A stretch of DNA of 64,000 bases from UBA5314 sp035560815 (lineage in GTDB: Bacteria; Bacillota; Syntrophomonadia; Syntrophomonadales; Syntrophomonadaceae). Both the position numbers and the translations under genes were made by a program. The stretch covers positions 1-64,000 of the forward strand of contig DATMYR010000010.1 in assembly GCA_035560815.1 (NCBI GenBank). Reading direction: 5' to 3'. Shown in pieces: positions 52,891-60,228 of the stretch (the first letter of the stretch is position 1; the number at the start of each line of letters is the position of its first letter). Below the pieces are notes generated by a model. It was not told the origin of the DNA, ran no database searches, and saw nothing but the letters and a program-made list of their open reading frames with translations.

Positions 52891-53919
52891 ATGAGCGCTG
52901 CACTTCCCCATGGTGAATTAGAGGGCTTGCGATATAGGATGAAAATCACCGGTTCCAAGCAAGAATCTTCTATTGCCATTGAAGGGCTGCCACCACAGGC
53001 AATACTGGAAGTTGAGGATTTGTCAGTATCCTTCACCCAGTACACCAGCGGTTTAAAGCAGCAGGAACTGCAGGTTATTAGCAACCTTGATGTAGCGATT
53101 CATCCTGGTGAGATTGTGGCGGTGGTGGGTGCCAGCGGGTCGGGTAAAAGCCTCTTAGCCCATGCTATCCTGGGCATTTTGCCTGGTAATGCCTCCATCA
53201 CCGGGTCTATTCGTTATGCGGGACAGGAACTTACTGAAAAGCTTCAGACCAGACTTAGAGGGAGGGAAATTGCGCTTGTTCCACAATCGGTAACCTACCT
53301 GGATCCGCTCATGCGGGTGGGAAAACAGGTGGGCAGCAGTATAAAAGATGGGGACCCAACAAATGTGTTAGATCAAGTTTTTCGGCGCTACCAACTGCAG
53401 CCCGGTGTTAAACGCCTCTTTCCCCATGAGCTTTCTGGAGGTATGGCCAGGCGAATCCTGGTGGCTACGGCTCTGTTGAGTGAAGCTCGCTTGATTATTG
53501 CTGACGAACCCACCCCGGGGCTGGATCCGGCCGTATTAGGGGAAACCCTGAGTCACTTCCGGGAGCTGGCCGACCAGGGCCGGGCCGTCATGCTCATTAC
53601 CCATGATATTGAAACCGCATTGAATATTGCCGATCGTATCGCAGTTTTTTATGCAGGCACTACCGTGGAAGTGGCACCTGCTGAAGACTTTTGCGGACAG
53701 GGGGAAAGCTTGCGCCATCCTTACAGCCAGGCTCTATGGAGAGCTTTGCCGCAAAACGAGTTCCATCCAATCTCTGGTTTTCAGCCCCACCCCCAGGCCT
53801 TGCCCAAGGGCTGCCTTTTTGAGCCGCGCTGCTGCATGGCCACAGAGGATTGCGCTCGGCTGCGTCCCGGGGTGAGTCTAGTCAGGAATGGAATGGTGAG
53901 GTGTTTTCATGCTTCTTGA
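52891..53919 (+). CDS. nikD: Nickel ABC transporter ATPase NikD
   Basis: 342 residues, ATG 52891 with AAGGAAGGTGAG. N-terminal extension of about 38 residues, then ATPase: Walker A 'GASGSGKS' (about 87), Q-loop 'LVPQS', signature 'LSGGMARR' (about 178), Walker B 'LIIADEPTPGLD' (about 199), and a switch His in 'LITHD'. A C-terminal 'CLFEPRCCMATEDC' Cys cluster (about 309-322) matches the OppD/NikD C-terminal iron-sulfur-like motif. Overlaps nikE by 11 bases. Confidence 0.9.
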   Translation: MSAALPHGELEGLRYRMKITGSKQESSIAIEGLPPQAILEVEDLSVSFTQYTSGLKQQELQVISNLDVAIHPGEIVAVVGASGSGKSLLAHAILGILPGNASITGSIRYAGQELTEKLQTRLRGREIALVPQSVTYLDPLMRVGKQVGSSIKDGDPTNVLDQVFRRYQLQPGVKRLFPHELSGGMARRILVATALLSEARLIIADEPTPGLDPAVLGETLSHFRELADQGRAVMLITHDIETALNIADRIAVFYAGTTVEVAPAEDFCGQGESLRHPYSQALWRALPQNEFHPISGFQPHPQALPKGCLFEPRCCMATEDCARLRPGVSLVRNGMVRCFHAS

Positions 53920-54514
53920 AGGTCGTAACATAGGATTTCATTATGGAAAAGGCAACTGGGTGTTGCGAGGAATTAACATCGAAATGAACCCAGGAGAAAT
54001 CATTGGTCTTTCCGGGCCCAGCGGTTGCGGTAAAACTACTTTGGGACGCATTCTGGCCGGTTATGAACGGCCTCAGGAGGGCCATGTCCGCCTGAACGGT
54101 GCCCCACTGCCCAGGGAGGGCTATAATCCCGTGCAACTGGTCTTTCAACATCCGGAAAAGGCCGTAAATGGTAAGTGGAATATACAACATATCCTTAACG
54201 AAGGATGGCAGCCAGATCAGGATTTATTTGTGTCTCTAGGTATTGAGCCGGGCTGGATGAAGCGCTGGCCCAATGAACTGTCAGGCGGCGAACTGCAGCG
54301 TATCTGCGTGGCCAGGGCACTTGGGCCTCAAACCAATTTTCTCATCGCTGATGAGATGACTACTATGCTGGACGCTATAACTCAGGCCCAGATCTGGCAA
54401 GTCTTACGGGGTGTTGCTGAGAAGCGCCAAATAGGCGTCCTGGTGGTAAGCCATGAGGAACATTTGATTAGACGCCTTTGCCACCGAGCGATTCATCTGA
54501 AGTCGAACGTTTGA
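53909..54514 (+). CDS. nikE: Nickel ABC transporter ATPase NikE
   Basis: 201 residues, ATG 53909 with GGTGAGG, inside the nikD end. Walker A 'GPSGCGKTT' (about 37-45), Q-loop 'LVFQHPEKAVN', signature 'LSGGELQR' (about 125), Walker B 'FLIADEMTTMLD' (about 146; Met replaces the common Pro-Ser). Shorter than typical NikE (~260) because the C-terminal domain is reduced. Pairs with NikD to drive transport. Last gene of the nik operon. Confidence 0.9.
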   Translation: MLLEGRNIGFHYGKGNWVLRGINIEMNPGEIIGLSGPSGCGKTTLGRILAGYERPQEGHVRLNGAPLPREGYNPVQLVFQHPEKAVNGKWNIQHILNEGWQPDQDLFVSLGIEPGWMKRWPNELSGGELQRICVARALGPQTNFLIADEMTTMLDAITQAQIWQVLRGVAEKRQIGVLVVSHEEHLIRRLCHRAIHLKSNV

Positions 54515-54598
54515 CATTCTTATGAAAAGGGCCAGAAATATTTCTGCGGCATTTGCAGGATTACCAGGGATAATGACGAATACTATCTATGAAATTAG

Positions 54599-54705
54599 TA
54601 CCACGAAGGTGCTTATCATTGCCTGGGAAACTCAATTGAATAGATTTCAGATAATTATGCCATGAAGGTATTTATTCAGGTTTGCATCTTCATGGTATTT
54701 TTGTT
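54599..54705 (+). ncRNA. Tandem leader elements D1 and D2 (CCAYGAAGG family) ahead of cbiM
   Basis: D1: TACCACGAAGGT at 54599-54610, with no own closing arm. D2: TGCCATGAAG (54658-54667) pairs with CTTCATGGTA (54688-54697), then TTTTTGTTTG. D1 could pair with the same 3' arm of D2 (one C-A mismatch), so the two 5' arms may compete. The element ends 65 bases before the cbiM start. Confidence 0.6.
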
Positions 54706-54762
54706 TGTTCAAAAAGAATTGAGTTTTCCGATTGACGCACAATATTATTGGGAGGTTTCGTC

Positions 54763-55458
54763 ATGCATATTCCAGACGGTTATTTGAGTCCGCTGACTGC
54801 CGTTCCTCTTATGGCTGTGATGGTGCCGGTGTGGGGAGTTGCGGTAAAAAAGGTCAGAGAGACCGTGAAAAAGAAAGATGTTCCCTTACTCGCAGTGGGA
54901 GCTGCTTTCAGTTTCACGATTATGATGTTCAATATACCCATACCAGGAGGAAGTTCGGCCCATGCCGTGGGCGCGGTTCTTCTGGCAATACTTCTCGGGC
55001 CATGGGCTGCCACCATTGGCGTCTCTGTGGCCTTGTTGATCCAAGCACTGGTCTTTGGCGATGGCGGGATTCTAGCATTCGGGGCCAATTGCTTCAATAT
55101 GGCCTTCATCATGCCTTTCGCTGGATATTTTGTGTATAAATTGATCCGCGGAAATTCAGAGATCTTATCTGGTCGGGCTATTTTTGCTGCGGCTCTGGCT
55201 GGCTATGTCGGCATCACCCTGGCCGCCCTTTGTGCCGGAATTGAATTCGGCACCCAGTACTCTCTATTCAAAGCTGCAGACGGCACTCCACTGTACTTCC
55301 CTTATCCCCTGAAGACTGCAGTGATAACCATGGTTGGAGCGCATCTGACCCTGGCTGGTCCTTTGGACGCTGTAGCAACCGCTTTGGGAGTCTGGTTCGT
55401 GGGAAGCAGTTACCCGACTTTGCTCCCCAGGGATGCCAGACTGATTACCAACAGTTAA
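54763..55458 (+). CDS. cbiM: Energy-coupling nickel/cobalt transporter, substrate-capture subunit CbiM/NikM
   Basis: 231 residues from ATG 54763 with GGGAGG upstream. The start M-H-I-P-D-G-Y-L-S is invariant in CbiM/NikM; the N-terminal Met-His2 folds back to coordinate the metal. Seven membrane helices; 'PIPGGSSAHAVGAVLLAILLGPWAA' (about 53-77) carries the second metal His, and 'GANCFNMAFIMPFAGY' is also conserved. Import of Ni(II) or Co(II); the neighbours favour nickel. Confidence 0.92.
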   Translation: MHIPDGYLSPLTAVPLMAVMVPVWGVAVKKVRETVKKKDVPLLAVGAAFSFTIMMFNIPIPGGSSAHAVGAVLLAILLGPWAATIGVSVALLIQALVFGDGGILAFGANCFNMAFIMPFAGYFVYKLIRGNSEILSGRAIFAAALAGYVGITLAALCAGIEFGTQYSLFKAADGTPLYFPYPLKTAVITMVGAHLTLAGPLDAVATALGVWFVGSSYPTLLPRDARLITNS

Positions 55459-55478
55459 AAAATGTGGAGGTGAAGTAA

Positions 55479-55793
55479 GTGTTTCAACAATATAAGAAAT
55501 TGTGGATAGCCCTGATTGCTTTGATTATCATAAGCCCGCTGGGAACTCTTACCCAGGGCACAGCTTTTGGGGAGTGGGGAGCCGATGAATTAAAAGAAGT
55601 ACTGGGCTTTGTCCCCCAGGGATTCGAGAAGATGTCCGATTTGTGGAGTCATGTGCCCTTGCCCGATTATAGCGTACCCGGTTTGCCGGACAGCTTCATG
55701 GGTACTGCCGGGGGCTATATCCTCTCAGCGGTGGTGGGAGTTGGACTGATTTTAATCGTTATTGCTATTTTTTCCAGGTTTGTGAAAGAATGA
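55479..55793 (+). CDS. PDGLE-domain protein (NikN/CbiN-like component)
   Basis: 104 residues, GTG 55479 behind GGAGGTGA. Two membrane helices (about 8-27 and 79-101) flank an extracytoplasmic loop. 'GTAFGEWGADELKEVLGFVPQGFEKMSDLWSHVPLPDYSVPG' is the PDGLE domain that replaces CbiN in many nickel energy-coupling transporters. It helps CbiM load metal. Overlaps the next gene by 4 bases. Confidence 0.85.
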   Translation: MFQQYKKLWIALIALIIISPLGTLTQGTAFGEWGADELKEVLGFVPQGFEKMSDLWSHVPLPDYSVPGLPDSFMGTAGGYILSAVVGVGLILIVIAIFSRFVKE

Positions 55794-56743
55794 AGGAACA
55801 TAATTCTGCAAGACCCTTAATACTTCCTGAATGGATGTGGGATCCATCAACTGCGTCCTCCCATCCAGGAGGCCGCCCTTCGCGATTTTTGAGCAAGACC
55901 GTCCATGATATCCAAGAGGTTCTGGCTGAAGATCTCAGGAACGAGCATTTTGCCTCCTGCGAGGGATTATTGCAGAAACTGGATCCCCGCGTTAAACTTC
56001 TGGGGGCAATCCTGCTGATTATCGTTGCTGGTTGGAGTCGAAGTATACCGGCGCTCATCTTCCTTGCCATATTACCGGTAGCTCTCATGTGGGCTTCTTC
56101 GCTGCCGGTTTGGAATCTGGAAAAGAGGATTTGGGGATTCATACCACTGATGACTCTCCTGGCCGCAATACCGGGGATTTTCAGCTTCTTTAATCCTGGC
56201 CTACCCATACTGGAGGTATATCATAACCCTCAGGGAATTGCCTTTTGGGGGCTGCATATCAGTGGTCCTATTTATATCAGCAAGCAGGGAATCATGGCTG
56301 CCATGTTTCTCTTTTTGCGGGTAGGGGTGTCTCTGTCGATAGGGTCCTTACTAATTCTTACCACACCGGTGGCCCGTTTGCTAAAATCCATACGGGTGCT
56401 CAGGGTGCCGGTGCTGCTGGTCATGACCATCGAAATGAGTTATCGCTATGTCATTCTGCTTCTGGGGTCTTCTCTGGAGATGTACGAAGCCAGAAAAATG
56501 CGGACAGTAGGGAGCATGTCAGCCAAAACCCAGAGAGAATTAGCCGGATCATCTATGGCGGCACTTTTCGCGCGTAGCATGGCTTTATCTGAAGAAGTAT
56601 ATCAATCCATGGCGGCCCGGGGTTATACTGGAGAAGCTGTGAGTATTGATCCTTTGGCCTGGCGGAAGTTGGACATCATTTCTTTAACGATTATAATAGT
56701 TCTAGCACTTGTCATCGTTATTGGAGGAGCAGTCTTTGGATAA
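55790..56743 (+). CDS. cbiQ: Energy-coupling transmembrane protein CbiQ
   Basis: 317 residues, ATG 55790 overlapping the PDGLE gene. An N-terminal soluble extension of about 60 residues is unusual; the usual start 'LDPRVKLLGAILLIIVAG' is at about residue 64. Five to six membrane helices, and the coupling motifs with A-R-G: 'EARKMRTVG' (about 232) and 'SMAARGYTGEA' (about 271), which dock on CbiO. Transmits ATP hydrolysis to CbiM. Confidence 0.9.
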   Translation: MKEHNSARPLILPEWMWDPSTASSHPGGRPSRFLSKTVHDIQEVLAEDLRNEHFASCEGLLQKLDPRVKLLGAILLIIVAGWSRSIPALIFLAILPVALMWASSLPVWNLEKRIWGFIPLMTLLAAIPGIFSFFNPGLPILEVYHNPQGIAFWGLHISGPIYISKQGIMAAMFLFLRVGVSLSIGSLLILTTPVARLLKSIRVLRVPVLLVMTIEMSYRYVILLLGSSLEMYEARKMRTVGSMSAKTQRELAGSSMAALFARSMALSEEVYQSMAARGYTGEAVSIDPLAWRKLDIISLTIIIVLALVIVIGGAVFG

Positions 56744-57533
56744 GACTTTGTTTTCACTGAAGGATGTTGGGTTTTGCTATCAGAAAGAGAGTCGCCTTTT
56801 CAACGGAGTGACTTTGAATATCAACGCGGGGGAAAGTGTTTGTCTGCTGGGAGCCAATGGATCAGGAAAATCCACATTGCTAAAGATATTCTGCGGCCTG
56901 GTTTTTCCCTCAGCAGGAACTTTTTGTGCGTTTGGCGAAGAAATTAACGAAGATCTTTTGGAAGACGATTTCTTTGCCAAACAATATCACCGCCGGGTGG
57001 GTTTTGTTTTTCAGAATTCGGATGCCCAGTTATTTACCACCCGGGTTTGGGATGAGATTGCTTTTGGGCCGTTGCAGGTGGGAATTAACAGCGACGAGGT
57101 CCGCAAAAGGGTGAATGATGTGGTGACGATTCTTCACATCGAGGATCTGGTAAATCGCTCCCCCTATCGGTTGAGCGGCGGAGAAAAAAAGAAAGTAGCC
57201 TTCGCTTCGGTCCTGGTTATGAATCCGGAAGTGCTTATTATGGACGAACCAACCAACGGATTGGACCCCAAGACCCAGCGGTGGTTGACAGAGTTGATTA
57301 TTCAATTAAACGGAGCCGGGCGGACCATCATCACAGCTACACATAATCTGGAGCTGGCCCATGCTATTTCACGCCGGGCGCTGGTTCTGGCCGAGGACCA
57401 TCAGGTGGTTGGTGACGGACCCACGCATGCTATTTTGGAGGATCGGGAACTGCTCATCCAGGTCAATTTGATTGATGAGTACAGCCATGTGCACGGAAGT
57501 CAGGAACACATTCACCGCTATACTCACGGGTAG
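56736..57533 (+). CDS. cbiO: Energy-coupling ATPase CbiO
   Basis: About 265 residues. GGAGGA (56722-56727) precedes TTG 56736, which overlaps the cbiQ stop. Walker A 'GANGSGKST' (about 37), Q-loop 'VFQNSDAQLF', signature 'LSGGEKKKVAFA' (about 147), Walker B 'LIMDEPTNGLD' (about 168), switch His 'TATHN'. The end is His-rich ('YSHVHGSQEHIHRYTHG'), which could bind the imported metal in the cytoplasm. Confidence 0.92.
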   Translation: MDKTLFSLKDVGFCYQKESRLFNGVTLNINAGESVCLLGANGSGKSTLLKIFCGLVFPSAGTFCAFGEEINEDLLEDDFFAKQYHRRVGFVFQNSDAQLFTTRVWDEIAFGPLQVGINSDEVRKRVNDVVTILHIEDLVNRSPYRLSGGEKKKVAFASVLVMNPEVLIMDEPTNGLDPKTQRWLTELIIQLNGAGRTIITATHNLELAHAISRRALVLAEDHQVVGDGPTHAILEDRELLIQVNLIDEYSHVHGSQEHIHRYTHG

Positions 57534-57623
57534 CATATGACGATTCCCCACGAATTGGGGTACAGAATGTCCAAATATCATGTATAATTGGTCACAGAGG
57601 TCAATTCTTGTAGATTTTAGGTC

Positions 57624-57652
57624 TTGATAAAACGAACAATACGGTATATAAA
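57624..57652 (+). promoter_or_regulatory. Promoter of the hyp/hya transcript
   Basis: TTGATA (57624-57629), 17-base spacer, TATAAA (57647-57652). Predicted start near 57660, at the beginning of the structured leader. Confidence 0.6.
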
Positions 57653-57659
57653 TTATATA

Positions 57660-58027
57660 ATGTGGCGGGGGAGTGTGCGTGCAACGCAACTCACTGAACC
57701 GTCGGAAAAATATTTCGGTTCGCCTGCAGCACCTGGCTAAAGAATCATTCTAATCAGGTGCAGATTCTCAGAATACATACCTGTAATGAATACAGGTTTG
57801 GGGATCTTTAAAACCCGTAAGTCTCCGAGCATGACATCCTAAGGCTTTGCTAGGGGTGTCAAGCCGAAAGGGTATAGTTGGAAACGGTTATACCTTCTGT
57901 TGAAAAGGAGATGCTCAGTTCAGGCAGGAAATACTAAGCGTGCCCATGAAGGGTTCATTCAGTCCTGAAGGATTGACTGCTTATGTATTTGTGCATAAAA
58001 CTCAGCATTTTCTTGCTGAGTTTTTTT
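57660..58027 (+). ncRNA. Large structured leader or small RNA, including CCAYGAAGG element E
   Basis: About 370 bases without ORF, between promoter and terminator. Hairpins: GAACCG/CGGTTC (57696-57721), GCACCTG/CAGGTGC (57729-57761), ACCTGTA/TACAGGT (57779-57797), a closing helix GAGCAT/ATGCTC (57827-57832 with 57911-57916) enclosing TGACATCCTA/TAGGGGTGTCA and GGTATA/TATACC, and TCTCC/GGAGA that could form a pseudoknot. Element E (CCCATGAAGG, 57943-57952, inner hairpin CAGTC/GACTG) lies near the 3' end. No known class was recognised. Confidence 0.65.
57997..58027 (+). terminator. Strong terminator or attenuator before hypA
   Basis: AAAACTCAGC/GCTGAGTTTT with an 8-base loop and a run of seven T. 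Only 57 bases before the hypA start, so read-through must be controlled or the RNA is a separate product. Confidence 0.85.
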
Positions 58028-58084
58028 CGTGGGCCAAATACATGGGATAACTACCTGGCATAATACGGGTAGGGGGTGCTTGCC

Positions 58085-58435
58085 GTGCATGAATTATCGC
58101 TGATGCAAAGTGTAATGGATACTGTTAGGGATGGCGCCCAAAACAATAATATTATTCGGGTCAAGAAAATAAAATTAGTTATTGGAAAACTATCCCAGGC
58201 TCTCCCGGACAGTCTTCAGTTTGCGTTTGAAGCATTATCCAGCGATAGTCTGTTTCAAGGTGCGGTCTTGGAGATTGAGGAGAGAAGTATTAAAGGTCAT
58301 TGTCAGGCGTGTGGGAGCCAATTTTCTATTCAGGATGACTATTGTTTCATTTGCCCTGTTTGCCAGGGCTTCCACGTAGATGTAATCGAAGGTCGTGAAT
58401 TATTCATCGATTACTTTGAAGGAGATACATTATAG
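58085..58435 (+). CDS. hypA: Hydrogenase nickel chaperone HypA
   Basis: 116 residues from GTG 58085, giving the family start M-H-E-L-S whose Met1-His2-Glu3 bind nickel; GGGGGTG lies upstream. The zinc site is C-x2-C 'CQAC' (about 73) and 'CPVC' (about 91). Delivers Ni to the [NiFe] large subunit together with HypB. Stop overlaps the hypB start by one base. Confidence 0.93.
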   Translation: MHELSLMQSVMDTVRDGAQNNNIIRVKKIKLVIGKLSQALPDSLQFAFEALSSDSLFQGAVLEIEERSIKGHCQACGSQFSIQDDYCFICPVCQGFHVDVIEGRELFIDYFEGDTL

Positions 58436-59100
58436 TGGTTCAGGTTAAACTGGAAAGCCATATATTAGGAGCCAATGACCTGTTAGCCCGAAAGAATCGG
58501 ACGGTCTTTCAACAGAACAGGATCCTAACCATCAACTTGATGAGTTCTCCCGGAGCGGGCAAAACTACGATTCTGGAAAGAACCATAGAGGCATTAGCTG
58601 ATCGGACCGGAATAGCAGTTGTCGAAGGCGATCTGTATACGGATCAGGATGCCCAGCGTATCGAGAAAAAGGGAGTAAAAGTGGTTCAGATCAACACCGG
58701 GGGAACCTGCCACCTGGATGCGGGCATGGTGGACAGGGCCTTTCAGCAGGTGGTATATCCGGACTTGCAGTTGTTGTTTATTGAAAATGTCGGCAATCTG
58801 GTATGCCCGGCTGAGTTTGACCTGGGAGAAGATTTCCGGGTCGTCATTACCAGCACTACCGAGGGAAATGACAAAATTACCAAATACCCGCTGATCTTTC
58901 GGGAGGCCAAAGTGGTGATCTTAAATAAGATAGACCTTTTGCCCCATACCGATTTTAGCCTGGAACAATTCCATGCCGATATCGGGCGGATCAACCCGGA
59001 AGCGATTATTTTTATGGTTTCAGGCCGGACAGGGCAGGGAATAGATGAATGGAACCAATGGTTGTTTGAGGAGGTGAGATTGAAAATATCCACCTTGTAA
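58435..59100 (+). CDS. hypB: Hydrogenase nickel incorporation GTPase HypB
   Basis: 221 residues, GTG 58435 overlapping the hypA stop. P-loop 'SSPGAGKTT' (about 37), switch region 'GDLYTDQDAQRI', metal site with Cys-His in 'GGTCHLD' (about 89), and 'NKIDLLP' as the guanine-specificity motif. The N-terminal His-rich or CxxCGC nickel-binding stretch found in some HypB is missing, so storage must be elsewhere, perhaps in the His-rich CooT fusion. Confidence 0.93.
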   Translation: MVQVKLESHILGANDLLARKNRTVFQQNRILTINLMSSPGAGKTTILERTIEALADRTGIAVVEGDLYTDQDAQRIEKKGVKVVQINTGGTCHLDAGMVDRAFQQVVYPDLQLLFIENVGNLVCPAEFDLGEDFRVVITSTTEGNDKITKYPLIFREAKVVILNKIDLLPHTDFSLEQFHADIGRINPEAIIFMVSGRTGQGIDEWNQWLFEEVRLKISTL

Positions 59101-59166
59101 ACAACTTGAGGTATAGAGTGGGAAAAAGGATTTTGTAACAAGATTAAGTTGGGAGGAATGCAAAAA

Positions 59167-60228
59167 ATGCCGACCAAACTGAGCCGTCGCGACTTTCTAA
59201 AACTTTGCGCGGGTTCGGCTGCGGCTGTATCCCTGTCGGGATATCTGGCACCATTTATGGCCCAGGCCGTAGCAGACGGAGCTCCCCCGGTTATTTGGAT
59301 CCAGGGAGCATCGTGCACCGGATGTTCAATATCTCTTTTGAATACTGTGCATCCTGATATCAAGGAAGTCCTAACCAAGGTCATCAGCCTGACCTATCAC
59401 CCCAATGTAATGGCTGCCGCAGGCGATATGGCCATCAAGAATATGTATGATGTAGCCGCCGCCAATCCGAAGGGATTCTTCCTGGTCGTTGAGGGAGCCG
59501 TCCCCACCGGAGCAGAAGGACTGTACTGCACCGTGGGAGAACGGGATGGAAAACCACTTACCTTTGAAACCATCGTGAAAGAGATCGGCGGACAGGCCAA
59601 AGCCATTCTGAACTTCGGCACCTGTTCTGCTTATGGCGGGATCCCGGCTACCAGCCCCAACCCCACCGGCTGCAAACCCGTATCTGCCATTGTGAAGAAT
59701 GTTCCAATGGTCAACGTACCCGGTTGCCCGCCCCATCCTGACTGGATGGTGGGAACCATTGCTCATGTGCTGCTTTACAAAGATTATCCGGCAGTAGACA
59801 GCTTTGGACGTCCCAAAATGTTCTTTGATAAAATTATCCATGATAATTGCCAGAGAAGACAGTACTTCGATAATGCCATATTTGCCAAGAACTTCGGCGA
59901 TATGGGCTGCATGCTGGAATTAGGCTGCAAAGGGCCTTATGCTCATTGCGACGCCACCACGCGCCTGTGGAACAATGGAACCAACTGGTGTGTAAAATGT
60001 GGTGCTGTATGCATAGGCTGCACCGAACCGCAGTTCCCTGCCTGGCCCATGTATGAAAGAATGCCGGATATGCCGATTGGACCTGCTACAGCAGCTACTG
60101 CTGACCAGGTTGGTCTGGTTCTGGGCGGTGCTACCGTTCTGACAATCGCAGGCCACCTGACTGGCAATGTATTAACTGGCAGAATTGGTTCCCACAAGGA
60201 AGAAGAAGCGAAAGAAGGTGAGAACTAA
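59167..60228 (+). CDS. hyaA: [NiFe] hydrogenase small subunit, Tat-exported (group 1)
   Basis: 353 residues from ATG 59167, 10 bases after GGGAGG. Twin-arginine signal 'LSRRDFLKLCAGSAAAVSLSGYL' (about 4-26). Proximal cluster 'GASCTGCSISLL' (about 50), 'GTCSAYGGIPA', 'GCPPHPDWMVGT', then the distal and medial clusters 'HDNCQRR', 'CMLELGCKGPYAHC', 'WCVKCGAVCIGCTEPQFP'. A C-terminal helix (about 313-338) anchors it in the membrane. Passes electrons from H2 oxidation to the cytochrome b. Confidence 0.95.
   Translation: MPTKLSRRDFLKLCAGSAAAVSLSGYLAPFMAQAVADGAPPVIWIQGASCTGCSISLLNTVHPDIKEVLTKVISLTYHPNVMAAAGDMAIKNMYDVAAANPKGFFLVVEGAVPTGAEGLYCTVGERDGKPLTFETIVKEIGGQAKAILNFGTCSAYGGIPATSPNPTGCKPVSAIVKNVPMVNVPGCPPHPDWMVGTIAHVLLYKDYPAVDSFGRPKMFFDKIIHDNCQRRQYFDNAIFAKNFGDMGCMLELGCKGPYAHCDATTRLWNNGTNWCVKCGAVCIGCTEPQFPAWPMYERMPDMPIGPATAATADQVGLVLGGATVLTIAGHLTGNVLTGRIGSHKEEEAKEGEN

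Noticed and set aside
57660..58027. Group I or group II intron, or RNase P/tmRNA
   Set aside because: No domain V, no P7-like core, no RNase P conserved strings, no tRNA-like end; the identity remains open.
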